A DNA stretch of 64,000 bases from Rhodospirillaceae bacterium. GTDB lineage: Bacteria > Pseudomonadota > Alphaproteobacteria > UBA8366. A program made the position numbers and the translations under genes. Where the stretch lies: positions 49,927 through 113,926 of the forward strand of contig PBKG01000003.1 in the NCBI GenBank assembly GCA_002722095.1, read 5' to 3'. The notes beneath the pieces are model-generated. The model was not told the origin of the DNA. It searched no databases and saw only the letters and a program-made list of their open reading frames with translations. Of this stretch, positions 45,461 through 54,075 are shown one piece after another (positions within the stretch are counted from its first letter, which is position 1; each line of letters opens with the position of its first letter).

Positions 45461-46927
45461 ATGAACACTGCTCACAAGGACACTGAGAAATCTCAGCACT
45501 TTTACCCAGACCTTCAGCTCATAATTAACGGCGAATATCTCTCGCGAGATGGCGCCCCGGTCATAAACCCATCGACCGGCGAATCGATTGCCGACGTGCC
45601 GTTCGCCACCGAAGCGGATTTGGCTTCCGCTCTCGAAGCCGCCGCTCAGGGTTTTAAAATCTGGTCGGAAATGAGCCCGGCAAAACGCGAAACCATCATG
45701 CGCGACACCGCCGCGCTTTTGCGCGAGCGTGCCGATGAAATCGCGCAAGCCATTACCCTCGAACAGGGCAAACCGGTCGCGCAGTCTAAAGTCGAAATTA
45801 TGCGGGCCTGCGAAATCATCGAATGGGACGCGTCCGAGGGTCGTAGAACCTATGGCCGGGTAATCCCATCGCAAATGCCGCTTACGCACACGGTTTTGCG
45901 CAAGCCCATCGGCCCTGTCGCAGCGCTCTCGCCTTGGAACTTCCCGATGAACTCGCCAGGGCGGAAGGTCGCAGGCGCGCTCGCGGCCGGTTGCTCGATA
46001 ATCCTAAAGGCGAGTGAAGAAACGCCTGCGGGCGCCTTCGAGCTCGTACGCGCCTATCACGATGCCGGCGTTCCACCGGGCGTTGTCAATCTGGTGTTCG
46101 GCGTGCCCTCGGAGATTTCCGAATATCTGATCGCCTCCGACGTTACCCGACTAATCACCTTCACCGGATCGATTCCCGTCGGGAAACACCTCGCCGGGCT
46201 GGCAGCAAAACAGATGAAGCCAACGATTATGGAATTGGGCGGACACGCACCGGTGCTCGTTGACGAAGCGGTAGATCCGGTTGAGGTCGCCAAAACCTGC
46301 GTTATGGGGAAATCCCGCAACGCCGGTCAGGTCTGTGTGTCGCCAACGAGATTCCTCGTTCATGACGGCATATACGACAGCTTCCTGGAATCCTTCGTCG
46401 AAAAGGCAAACTCGCTGAAAATCGGCGATGGCTTCGGGTCCGATATCGATATGGGACCGGTCGCGAACGACCGCCGGCTTACCGCCATGCAGGAGTTCGT
46501 CGCCGACGCGACCGACAAAGGCGCGGAACTCGCCGCCGGAGGACATCAAATCGGCAATCAAGGCTATTTCCACGAAATGACGGTGCTTGCCAATGTCCCC
46601 GATGATGCCCGTGTGTCGAATGAAGAGCCGTTCGGTCCGTTGGCCATGGTCAACAAGGTAGGCTCGATGGACGATGCGATAGATGTCGCCAATAGATTGC
46701 CCTACGGTCTCGCGTCCTACGCCTTTACCAATTCAGCGGACGTTGCCGAACAACTCGCGCATCGCGTTGAATCGGGAAATCTGTCGCTCAATCACCTCGT
46801 CGCGTCGGTTGCTGAGACTCCCTTCGGGGGCGTTAAGGAAAGTGGCTATGGCCGTGAAGGCGGAACCGAAGGTCTGGACGGCTACACGGTCGTGAAAAAC
46901 GTCTCGCATCTCACGTCAACCGTCTGA
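45461..46927 (+). CDS. NAD(P)-dependent aldehyde dehydrogenase (succinate-semialdehyde dehydrogenase-like)
   Basis: 488 residues. Catalytic Glu258 in TIMELGGHAPVLV and Cys292 in RNAGQVCVSPTRF are in place. The cofactor-binding ALSPWNFPMNSPGRKVAGAL and KASEETPAGAFELV segments (Lys and Glu for cofactor) are intact, as is the late EEPFGPLA motif. Its size and the LQLIINGEYLSRDG start resemble GabD, which oxidises succinate semialdehyde, but other semialdehydes are possible. It is a single gene preceded by 110 bases of AT-rich spacer and followed by a long inverted repeat. Confidence 0.88.
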   Translation: MNTAHKDTEKSQHFYPDLQLIINGEYLSRDGAPVINPSTGESIADVPFATEADLASALEAAAQGFKIWSEMSPAKRETIMRDTAALLRERADEIAQAITLEQGKPVAQSKVEIMRACEIIEWDASEGRRTYGRVIPSQMPLTHTVLRKPIGPVAALSPWNFPMNSPGRKVAGALAAGCSIILKASEETPAGAFELVRAYHDAGVPPGVVNLVFGVPSEISEYLIASDVTRLITFTGSIPVGKHLAGLAAKQMKPTIMELGGHAPVLVDEAVDPVEVAKTCVMGKSRNAGQVCVSPTRFLVHDGIYDSFLESFVEKANSLKIGDGFGSDIDMGPVANDRRLTAMQEFVADATDKGAELAAGGHQIGNQGYFHEMTVLANVPDDARVSNEEPFGPLAMVNKVGSMDDAIDVANRLPYGLASYAFTNSADVAEQLAHRVESGNLSLNHLVASVAETPFGGVKESGYGREGGTEGLDGYTVVKNVSHLTSTV

Positions 46928-46941
46928 CCCATAACACCGCA

Positions 46942-47016
46942 GGTACTCCTGGTGGTCGCAATCAATGAGAAACGTCCCTTAAATTTTTAAGAGCGTTTCA
47001 AGACCACCGGAGTGCC
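46942..47016. other. Long composite inverted repeat between aldehyde dehydrogenase and tRNA-Glu
   Basis: Outer arms 46942-46957 and 47002-47016 (GGTACTCCTGGTGGTC against GACCACCGGAGTGCC, one bulge and one G-T), inner arms GAAACG and CGTTTC (46969-46974, 46994-46999) and a core CTTAA/TTAAG. The whole would fold into one stem-loop of about 26 pairs on either strand. It could stop transcription from both sides, or be a small structured RNA. Confidence 0.55.
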
Positions 47017-47026
47017 GCGGGAAAAT

Positions 47027-47102
47027 TGGTGACCCCAGCGGGATTTGAACCCGCGTTGCCGGCGTGAAAGGCCGGTGTCCTAGGCCTCTAGACGATGGGG
47101 TC
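47027..47102 (-). tRNA. tRNA-Glu (anticodon UUC)
   Basis: 76 bases including an encoded CCA. Acceptor stem GACCCC/GGGGTC, D arm with CGTCTAGAGGCCTAGGACAC, anticodon stem CCGGC/GCCGG around CTTTCAC (anticodon TTC), and T arm CGGGTTCAAATCCCG. All stems pair fully. Confidence 0.97.
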
Positions 47103-47116
47103 ATCGAGGAGTGGCT

Positions 47117-47146
47117 AGATAGTCTTAAGCATGATCCAAGGTCAAG
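47117..47146 (-). promoter_or_regulatory. Promoter of tRNA-Glu
   Basis: Read on the minus strand: CTTGAC (47146-47141), 18 bases, CTATCT (47122-47117). The mature tRNA begins 15 bases downstream of the -10 box, leaving a short 5' leader. Confidence 0.55.
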
Positions 47147-47173
47147 GGGCGATTTCGCTGTTTCGGTTCCTGG

Positions 47174-47221
47174 CGGCAGAAACTGCCGAGGATGGGAAAT
47201 TTCTGCCGGCAAATACTGCCG
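47174..47221 (+). promoter_or_regulatory. Two near-identical palindromic repeats, probable enhancer sites for flgE
   Basis: CGGCAGAAACTGCCG (47174-47188) and CGGCAAATACTGCCG (47207-47221) share 13 of 15 bases, are each near-palindromic and have centres 33 bases apart, about three helical turns. They lie roughly 70-115 bases upstream of the sigma-54 promoter, where an enhancer-binding activator such as FlbD would sit. Confidence 0.55.
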
Positions 47222-47289
47222 ACAACAGCTGGGGCGATTCTTAACCCGCTGGAATCGAACGGGATTTAAAATTTCGCGCGCGGCCGCAC

Positions 47290-47305
47290 TGGCATTGGGT
47301 TTGCA
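47290..47305 (+). promoter_or_regulatory. Sigma-54 promoter of flgE
   Basis: TGGCATTGGGTTTGCA matches TGGCAC-N5-TTGCW with correct spacing between GG (47291-47292) and GC (47303-47304). Transcription should start near 47316, about 60 bases before the ATG. Sigma-54 control of hook genes is established in Caulobacter and relatives. Confidence 0.65.
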
Positions 47306-47376
47306 ACCTATTGTCCAGAAAAATCAACCAAAATGCCCGAAAAGAACTTTCGGTTGCGTGAACATTGGGGTCCGCG

Positions 47377-48630
47377 ATGACCACCTTTAGCATTTTCACC
47401 CAGCCGACGTCCGCGCTGCGCGCGAACAGCCTCGCCTTCAATGTCATCGGCGACAATATTTCAAATTCGGCAACGCCCGGCTACAAGGCAGCCGAGACGC
47501 GCTTTCGCGAACAGATCATCGAAACAGATGCGGGCGCCACAGCCTCCTACGCTGGCGTCAAACCGGTCGTTCAGCACTTCATAGACCGCCAGGGAATCGT
47601 AACCGGAACTGGCCGGACACTCGATCTTGCCATCACCGGCAAAGGCTTTTTCGTCACCAACACCGACCTGACAGCGAGTGACGGCGAATTTCAGCTCACC
47701 CGTGGTGGTCAGTTCGATCTGACCGTAAACAGTACGGGCGGTACCGAAGAAGTAATTTTGTCCGATGCCGGTGGCAATTTCGTATATGGGTGGCCCTCTG
47801 ACGGAGCGGGCGGATTCAGTACAGGGACCACTGTCAGCACCCTGCAACCGGTAAGGTTCGACCCGAACACGCTCGTCTTACAGCCCCAAGCAACAACCGC
47901 TGCCAATCTCACTGCAAATCTTCAGGCAGACGCCGCCGTGGGAACCGTTTTCACCACCGGCGTCGGGATCTTCGACGGAATTGGTACCGAACAGGACGCT
48001 ACGCTCACATTCACAAAAACCGGAATTAATGCGTGGACCGTGGACCTTGAAATCACCAATAGCAGTTTGACCACCGGTGTATTTCCAACTACCGCGCTGA
48101 CATTCGATGCTTCAGGTGTCATGACCCCTCCGGTCACACTCAGTCCGGCGGGTGTCGTGTTTACGACGGGATCTGGTACCTCAACCAATTCGTTTACAAT
48201 CGATCTGAGTGGCGTGACCCAATTCGCCGGCGTATCGACAATTATCAACACGACGCGTGATGGCAGCGTCGGTGGCGACCTCAGCAGTATTCGCTTCACC
48301 GAAGACGGAGTCGTCGAGGGTGTTTTCAGCAATGGTGAAGCGTCGGGAATATTTAAATTGCCTCTGGCCAACGTCATCAGCCCAAATCTGATGTCGTTAC
48401 GAGCCAATACGCATTATGTGGCAAACTCCAATTCCGGCGAGGTGGAACTTTTCGAAGCTGACCAAACCGGGCAAGGCGCCTTCGTCCCCAACTCTCTGGA
48501 AAACTCGACCACCGCCATCGATCTCGACTTCGCGCGGATGATCCAGAATCAGCAATCCTATAGTTCTAACGTAAGAGCCTATACGGTGGCCGAGGAAATG
48601 ATCCGCACCGCCACCAATCTTAAGCAATAG
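47377..48630 (+). CDS. flgE: Flagellar hook protein FlgE
   Basis: 417 residues from ATG 47377. The N-terminal rod-type motif (ALRANSLAFNVIGDNISNSA, then TPGYK) and the early TLDLAITGKGFFVTN belong to FlgE/FlgF/FlgG. The long Thr/Gly-rich middle (about 140-320) and the C-terminal coiled segment DLDFARMIQNQQSYSSNVRA with EEMIRTATNLKQ fit the hook protein itself. It is exported by the flagellar type III system and polymerises to the hook. No other flagellar gene is within the window. Regulation is suggested by the sigma-54 promoter and paired upstream repeats. Confidence 0.88.
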   Translation: MTTFSIFTQPTSALRANSLAFNVIGDNISNSATPGYKAAETRFREQIIETDAGATASYAGVKPVVQHFIDRQGIVTGTGRTLDLAITGKGFFVTNTDLTASDGEFQLTRGGQFDLTVNSTGGTEEVILSDAGGNFVYGWPSDGAGGFSTGTTVSTLQPVRFDPNTLVLQPQATTAANLTANLQADAAVGTVFTTGVGIFDGIGTEQDATLTFTKTGINAWTVDLEITNSSLTTGVFPTTALTFDASGVMTPPVTLSPAGVVFTTGSGTSTNSFTIDLSGVTQFAGVSTIINTTRDGSVGGDLSSIRFTEDGVVEGVFSNGEASGIFKLPLANVISPNLMSLRANTHYVANSNSGEVELFEADQTGQGAFVPNSLENSTTAIDLDFARMIQNQQSYSSNVRAYTVAEEMIRTATNLKQ

Positions 48631-48653
48631 GCATTCAGGCCTAATTCGGTCTC

Positions 48654-50420
48654 TTACGAAATTTCCGCTGCATCTTCTATGGTGAGCTGGGGCGTCTCGC
48701 GCCCTTGCCACCGGTCGAGACGCAACGTCCCGCAAACATGTAATGGCAGCCCCCGACTATTGAGAAGCGCTTGTCCCAATGGCTGGTCGAGACTGCGAAA
48801 CGAAATCGCTTTCAAACGCCCTCCGGACTCTCCGGTCAGAAAACAGCGCACGTGATTGTCACCCACCGGCTCAGCCTTGACGATGCGCGCTGACGGGAAC
48901 GCAAAGCGCGGCTGGCGATTGCCAGCCCCGAAGGGTGCCAACTGCTCGATCGCTGCGAGTAAGTCCGTCCCGGCACCGGCCGGCTGCAGCGCACCGTCGA
49001 TGCGATAGCGCGGGACAAGCTCGCCTTCCATTGCCCCAATGCGCTCGGCCATAAAGGCCCGAAACGCGGATTCCTTCTCGCGCTCGAGAGTAAAACCCGC
49101 TGCCATCTCATGCCCGCCTCCACCGATCAGTAATCCGGCCTGACGTGCAGCGACGATTGATGCACCGAGATCAAATCCTCGTACTGAGCGCCCCGAACCC
49201 TTGCCCACGTCGCCATCATAGGCAACGACGCAGGCGGGCCGGTCAAATCGTTCCCGCAACCGCCCGGCTACGATCCCTATCACGCCCGGATGCCAATCGG
49301 GGCCCGCCGCAAACGCGAAATTTCCGTCCGTCTCCGCCTCGACGAAAGCAATCGCCGCTTCGAGACAGTCCGCCTCGATGGCGCGGCGCTCCTGATTGTA
49401 ACCGTCCAGGCGCTTCGCCCATTCTTCGGCTTCATTTCGATTGTCGGTGGTCAAAAGGGCGGCACCCAGCCAGGCCTCTCCAACCCGACCGCCCGCGTTA
49501 ACCCGTGGCCCCAGCAAAAAACCGGCATGATATGCCGCCGGCGGTTCGGAAAGTCTGGCAACATCCGCAAGTGCAGTCAGACCCACATTGCCTCTGGCGG
49601 CCATCACCTTGAGCCCTTGGGTCACCAATGCGCGGTTGACGCCGGTGAGTTGAACCACGTCGCAAACCGTGCCCAACGCAACCAGATCTAGCCACTGCAA
49701 TAAATCCGGCTCCTCACGCCCGTTTTCGTACCAGCCCCGCGCGCGCAAGACACGATTAAGCGCGACTACCAAAAGAAAGGTCACGCCGACGGCGGCCAAA
49801 TGTTTGTTGGGATTGTCATCGTCGAGCCGGTTCGGATTGACTACGGCCACCGCTGCCGGCAACTGCGGTTCCGCTTGGTGGTGGTCGACGACGATTACAT
49901 CCAACCCAGCCTCACCCGCGCCTTCAATCGCCTCGAAGGCGACGATCCCGCAATCAACCGTGATTACCACCGACGCGCCGTCTTCCTTCAGCTTCAACAG
50001 TGCGGGAAGATTTGGACCGTATCCTTCGGCCATGCGGTCTGGGATATAAATCTCGACCTCCGCACCGGCCGCACGGCAAAATCGTTTCAACAATGCCGAA
50101 GAGGTCGCGCCGTCGACATCGTAATCGCCGAATACGGCTATCTTTTCGTCGCTAACGATTGCGTCTGCCAGCCTATTGGCCGCCAAATCCATATCGAGAA
50201 AACTACTCGGGTCCGGCAACAGGCGACGAAGCTGGGGACTGAGGAAACCCTCAACCTCGGTTTCGTCCACACCACGCGCGGCCAAAATTCTACCGACGAT
50301 TTCAGGTAAGCCGAAACGTTGCGCAAGCGCCAGACCCAAGCGTTCGTCCGTCTCCGCAGCTTCCCACCTTTTGCCGCTGAACGATCTTTCGACACCCAGA
50401 TAGGCCGAAGCCAAACTCAT
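48654..50420 (-). CDS. recJ: Single-stranded-DNA-specific exonuclease RecJ
   Basis: 588 residues, normal RecJ length. DHH-family motifs are present: FGDYDVDGATSSALL (motif I), VITVDCG, VDHHQAE with D179-H180-H181 (motif III) and GGGGHEMAAGFTLE in the DHHA1 domain. A C-terminal OB-fold (GDNHVRCFLTGESGGRLKA) follows. The enzyme digests single strands 5' to 3' in recombination and mismatch repair. Its ATG overlaps the glpX stop (ATGA), placing it last in alaC-hom-glpX-recJ. Confidence 0.95.
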   Translation of the reverse strand: MSLASAYLGVERSFSGKRWEAAETDERLGLALAQRFGLPEIVGRILAARGVDETEVEGFLSPQLRRLLPDPSSFLDMDLAANRLADAIVSDEKIAVFGDYDVDGATSSALLKRFCRAAGAEVEIYIPDRMAEGYGPNLPALLKLKEDGASVVITVDCGIVAFEAIEGAGEAGLDVIVVDHHQAEPQLPAAVAVVNPNRLDDDNPNKHLAAVGVTFLLVVALNRVLRARGWYENGREEPDLLQWLDLVALGTVCDVVQLTGVNRALVTQGLKVMAARGNVGLTALADVARLSEPPAAYHAGFLLGPRVNAGGRVGEAWLGAALLTTDNRNEAEEWAKRLDGYNQERRAIEADCLEAAIAFVEAETDGNFAFAAGPDWHPGVIGIVAGRLRERFDRPACVVAYDGDVGKGSGRSVRGFDLGASIVAARQAGLLIGGGGHEMAAGFTLEREKESAFRAFMAERIGAMEGELVPRYRIDGALQPAGAGTDLLAAIEQLAPFGAGNRQPRFAFPSARIVKAEPVGDNHVRCFLTGESGGRLKAISFRSLDQPLGQALLNSRGLPLHVCGTLRLDRWQGRETPQLTIEDAAEIS

Positions 50421-51409
50421 TTTTTAACGGTGAAACCCATGGGCTTACGGTGAAGATTGTGCTGCGCGGAAACTATACGCACCGTTCCGGTCTTGGACCG
50501 CATGATGATCGATTCCGTCTCGGCGCTTTCGGCAGTCACTCGCACCCCTCGCAAGATCGTGCCGTCGGTAACACCGGTCGCGGCAAACATCACATCTCCG
50601 CTCGCCAGTTCTTCCAGGTCGTATTTACGGTCGAGATCTTTAATTCCCCATTTTGCCGCCCGCTCGCGTTCATCGTCGTTGCGGAAGAGCAAACGACCCT
50701 GGAATTGGCCGCCGATACAGCGGAGTGCCGCGCAAGCCAATACACCCTCCGGCGCGCCACCGCTGCCCAGATACATATCGATGCCGCTATTGGGATCGGA
50801 TGTCGCCATTACGCCGGAGACGTCCCCATCGGATATCAGCAGGATACGCGCACCCGCGTCGCGCACCGCCTTAATTAGATCCGAATGGCGTGGACGATCG
50901 AGAATACAGGCGACCACATCGTTGATATCCTTTCCCAATGCATCGGCAACTGCCTTGAGATTTTCAGCCGGCGAGCTGTCGAGGTCGACGATACCCTCTG
51001 GCAAACCGGCGCCAACCGTGATCTTGTCCATATATACGTCGGGTGCGTTGAGAAAGCCGCCCTTCTCCGCCATAGCGACGACCGCAAGGGCATTGGTACC
51101 GCCCTTCGCCGTGATCGTCGTACCTTCGAGGGGGTCAAGCGCGATATCGAGCTCGGGCCCGTCGCCGATCCCGACCTTCTCACCGATATACAACATCGGC
51201 GCTTCGTCCCGCTCGCCCTCGCCGATAACGACCGTACCGCGAATATTGAGGCCGTTCAGCGCTTCGCGCATGGCATCGACAGCGGCCTGATCGGCCTCTT
51301 TTTCGTCACCTCGGCCCATCCAGCGCGATGCTGCCAGCGCCGCCGCTTCGGTCACTCGGACCGCCTCGAGCGCTAGATTGCGTTCCATGTTTCCGGATTT
51401 GTCGCTCAT
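50417..51409 (-). CDS. glpX: Class II fructose-1,6-bisphosphatase
   Basis: 330 residues from ATG 51409 with GGGGGGAAGAA upstream; the longer frame would overlap hom. Metal and substrate motifs: AASRWMGRGDEKEADQAAVD, VVIGEGERDEAPMLYIGE, ALDPLEGTT and LGSGGAPEGVLACAALRC. It hydrolyses fructose 1,6-bisphosphate in gluconeogenesis, and some members also use sedoheptulose 1,7-bisphosphate. It lies between hom and recJ in a conserved alphaproteobacterial operon, 40 bases after the hom stop. Confidence 0.95.
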   Translation of the reverse strand: MSDKSGNMERNLALEAVRVTEAAALAASRWMGRGDEKEADQAAVDAMREALNGLNIRGTVVIGEGERDEAPMLYIGEKVGIGDGPELDIALDPLEGTTITAKGGTNALAVVAMAEKGGFLNAPDVYMDKITVGAGLPEGIVDLDSSPAENLKAVADALGKDINDVVACILDRPRHSDLIKAVRDAGARILLISDGDVSGVMATSDPNSGIDMYLGSGGAPEGVLACAALRCIGGQFQGRLLFRNDDERERAAKWGIKDLDRKYDLEELASGDVMFAATGVTDGTILRGVRVTAESAETESIIMRSKTGTVRIVSAQHNLHRKPMGFTVKK

Positions 51410-51449
51410 TTCTTCCCCCCGACAATTCCGTCTTTTATAGGCATGGAGT

Positions 51450-52742
51450 CTAGCTTCGTTCAATCCTTATCACTTGCATTGGCGCTTGAATCGCATCCAA
51501 AGCCGCAATTTTTTTCATTGCTGCATTCATTGCCCGCTCAGTGGTCTCATGAACGGTTAAAACAACGGGCACTGCTTCGGTCTCGGACCGTGTGCGTTGG
51601 ATGACGCCTTCGATGGAAATTTCGTGATCGCGGAGGGTAGCTGATATGTCGGCTAACACACCGGGCCGGTCATAGACCATCATGCGAACGAAATAGGGGC
51701 CCGCGTGGCTCTCCATCGGCGCAGCCGGCAGTGATTCGAGACTATCCGCTGGAATGCCAAATACAGGCGAAATACGTCCGCAGGCAATGTCGACGATATC
51801 GGCGACGACTGCGGATGCAGTCGGTCCACCGCCGGCACCTGCGCCCTCGAGCATGGTCGGCCCAACGAAATCACCTTCGATCGCAACCCCATTCAATACG
51901 CCCTCGATTGCTGCGATCGGTGCCGAAATAGGAACCATCGTCGGATGCACCCGCTGGCGAATGCCATCGTCGGTACATTCAGCGATGCCCAGCAACTTGA
52001 TCCGATATCCCAGCTCGTCAGCAAAGGCGATGTCGTCTTCGGTAATAGAGCGAATCCCCTCCACATGGACGCCGTCGAAGTCGACCTCCGAGCCAAACGC
52101 AAGGCTGGACAAAATAGCGAGCTTGTGGGCCGCATCTATTCCATCGATATCGAAGCTGGGATCGGCCTCGGCATACCCGAGTTCTTGGGCCTCGGCGAGT
52201 ACGTCATCGAAAGCTCGGGCACTTTCGCGCATGGCGGTCAAAATGTAATTGCAGGTACCGTTCAGAATACCCTGAATGCGGGTCACGCGGTTGCCGGTGA
52301 GCCCTTCACGCAAAGCTTTAACCACCGGGATACCGCCCGCAACGGCAGCTTCGTAAGCAAGTGAAACGCCAGACTTCTCTGCCGATTTGGCAAGTTCGGT
52401 GCCGTGAAGAGCGATCAACGCTTTGTTGGCGGTTACAACATGACGTCCGGCGGCGATAGCGCCTTCGCAAACCGTCTTGGCAATGCCGTCACTACCCCCG
52501 ATTAATTCCAATACGAGGTCGCAGTCGGCCTTCGCAGCCATCTCAGCCGCATCCTCGTACCATTCGATGTCGGCAAGATCGAGACCGCGATCCCGGCTCT
52601 TGTCACGGGCCGAGACCGCAGTGACCTGGACCGGTCGGCGCGCCCGTTCGGCCAGTAAATCGCCGTGGGTTTGCAGGATTCTAAGCGACCCGGCGCCCAC
52701 CGTCCCGAGCCCGGCGATAGCAATTTTAAGCGGCTCGGTCAT
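51450..52742 (-). CDS. hom: Homoserine dehydrogenase with ACT domain
   Basis: 430 residues. The NAD(P)-binding site is IAGLGTVGAGSLRIL at the N-terminus. The catalytic domain has TANKALIALHG, GGIPVVKALREGLTGNRVTR, GILNGTCNYIL and LGYAEADPSFDIDGIDAAHK with the catalytic Lys. A C-terminal ACT domain (MMVYDRPGVLADISATLRDH) suggests feedback control by threonine or a related amino acid. It makes homoserine for threonine and methionine. The start codon overlaps the alaC stop by four bases. Confidence 0.95.
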   Translation of the reverse strand: MTEPLKIAIAGLGTVGAGSLRILQTHGDLLAERARRPVQVTAVSARDKSRDRGLDLADIEWYEDAAEMAAKADCDLVLELIGGSDGIAKTVCEGAIAAGRHVVTANKALIALHGTELAKSAEKSGVSLAYEAAVAGGIPVVKALREGLTGNRVTRIQGILNGTCNYILTAMRESARAFDDVLAEAQELGYAEADPSFDIDGIDAAHKLAILSSLAFGSEVDFDGVHVEGIRSITEDDIAFADELGYRIKLLGIAECTDDGIRQRVHPTMVPISAPIAAIEGVLNGVAIEGDFVGPTMLEGAGAGGGPTASAVVADIVDIACGRISPVFGIPADSLESLPAAPMESHAGPYFVRMMVYDRPGVLADISATLRDHEISIEGVIQRTRSETEAVPVVLTVHETTERAMNAAMKKIAALDAIQAPMQVIRIERS

Positions 52743-53974
52743 TCCGCGACAGCCTTGCTTCCGCTGGATTCAAGATATTTGTCTGTATTTCCAAGGAAAA
52801 TCTTGATGTTGCGGACCGCTTGGCGAATACGTTGGGTATTTTCCACGAGCGCCAGTCGGCAATAACCCTCGCCATGCTCACCGAAGCCGACACCCGGCGA
52901 CACGGCGACCTTCGCCTCCGACAGAAGTAATTTCGAGAATTCCAATGATCCCATTTCCTGGAAAGCCGGGGGCACCGGGGCCCAGGCGAACATGGTGGCT
53001 TGCGGGCTCGGAACCTCCCAGCCCGCATTCGCTAAGCCGTCGATCAATACATCGCGACGATCGCGGTAAAGATCCCGCATTTGCTCGACGCATTCCTGGG
53101 GACCGTTCAGCGCCGCTGTCGACGCCACCTGGATTGGTGTGAATGCACCGTAATCGACATAAGATTTGACCCGTGCCAGAGCACCTATCAGCTTTCTGTT
53201 ACCGGCTGCAAAGCCCATCCGCCAACCGGGCATCGAATAGGTCTTACTCAGCGAAGAAAACTCCACCGCGATGTCTCGTGCGCCTTTGACCTGCAAAATC
53301 GACGGCGGCGGACCGCATTCGAAATAAACTTCCGAATAAGCAAGGTCGGACAAGATCCAGATTTCGTGCCGGCGGCAAAAATCGACAATTTCTTCGAAGA
53401 AATCCAACGAGACCACTTCTGCCGTCGGATTAGAGGGAAAATTGATCACCACGGCTAACGGTTTGGGAATAGTCCGCACGACGGCGCGCTCGAGCGCGGC
53501 CATAAATGCAGCCCTTGTTTCCGGCGTAGACGCATAGGCAGGCAAGTGCCGCACCGATCCACCGGCAATGATGAAGCCAAAAGCATGAATTGGATAGGAC
53601 GGATTGGGCGCTAGGATGACATCACCGGGACTGGTTATCGCCTGGGCCAGATTTGCGAGCCCTTCTTTCGAGCCTAGAGTGGCAATGACCTCGCGTTCGG
53701 GATCGAGATCGACGTTGAATCGGCGCTGATAATATCCCGCCATTGCCTTCCTCAAGCCCGGAATCCCACGGCTATTGGAATAGCGGTGGGTTTTCGGATC
53801 CTGCACGCATTCCACCAATTTTTCGACGATATGCGGGGGCGTGGGACTGTCCGGATTTCCCATACCGAAATCGATAATATCATCGCCCACGGCGCGCGCT
53901 TCGGCCTTCATCTGGTTCACTTCCGTGAACACGTAAGGCGGCAGCCGTTTTATGCGATAAAAGTTATCGTCCAT
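52739..53974 (-). CDS. alaC: PLP-dependent aminotransferase, AlaC/LL-diaminopimelate aminotransferase-like
   Basis: 411 residues of class I fold type aminotransferases. Lys244 in SSLSKTYSMPGWRMGFAAG binds pyridoxal phosphate; NFPSNPTAEVVSLDFFEEIV, SDLAYSEVYFE and the late CRLALVEN (Arg for the carboxylate) complete the site. The start FYRIKRLPPYVFTEVNQMKA is that of the AlaC group, which makes alanine from pyruvate and glutamate. In many Alphaproteobacteria it precedes hom as here, so a role in aspartate-family metabolism is also possible. First gene of the operon. Confidence 0.9.
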   Translation of the reverse strand: MDDNFYRIKRLPPYVFTEVNQMKAEARAVGDDIIDFGMGNPDSPTPPHIVEKLVECVQDPKTHRYSNSRGIPGLRKAMAGYYQRRFNVDLDPEREVIATLGSKEGLANLAQAITSPGDVILAPNPSYPIHAFGFIIAGGSVRHLPAYASTPETRAAFMAALERAVVRTIPKPLAVVINFPSNPTAEVVSLDFFEEIVDFCRRHEIWILSDLAYSEVYFECGPPPSILQVKGARDIAVEFSSLSKTYSMPGWRMGFAAGNRKLIGALARVKSYVDYGAFTPIQVASTAALNGPQECVEQMRDLYRDRRDVLIDGLANAGWEVPSPQATMFAWAPVPPAFQEMGSLEFSKLLLSEAKVAVSPGVGFGEHGEGYCRLALVENTQRIRQAVRNIKIFLGNTDKYLESSGSKAVAE

Positions 53975-54075
53975 GATTCAATCCAGTTGAAAATTGGCTC
54001 GATTTCGAAATCAAGGGCCGCTTATGTAACGCTGCGAGCGCAATCCGTCGAGGCCGAAATTGCTGCAACCGGCTT

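Noticed and set aside
47027..47102. tRNA-Glu as attachment site of an integrated element
   Set aside because: No integrase, no direct repeat of the tRNA 3' end seen on either side, and core genes follow.
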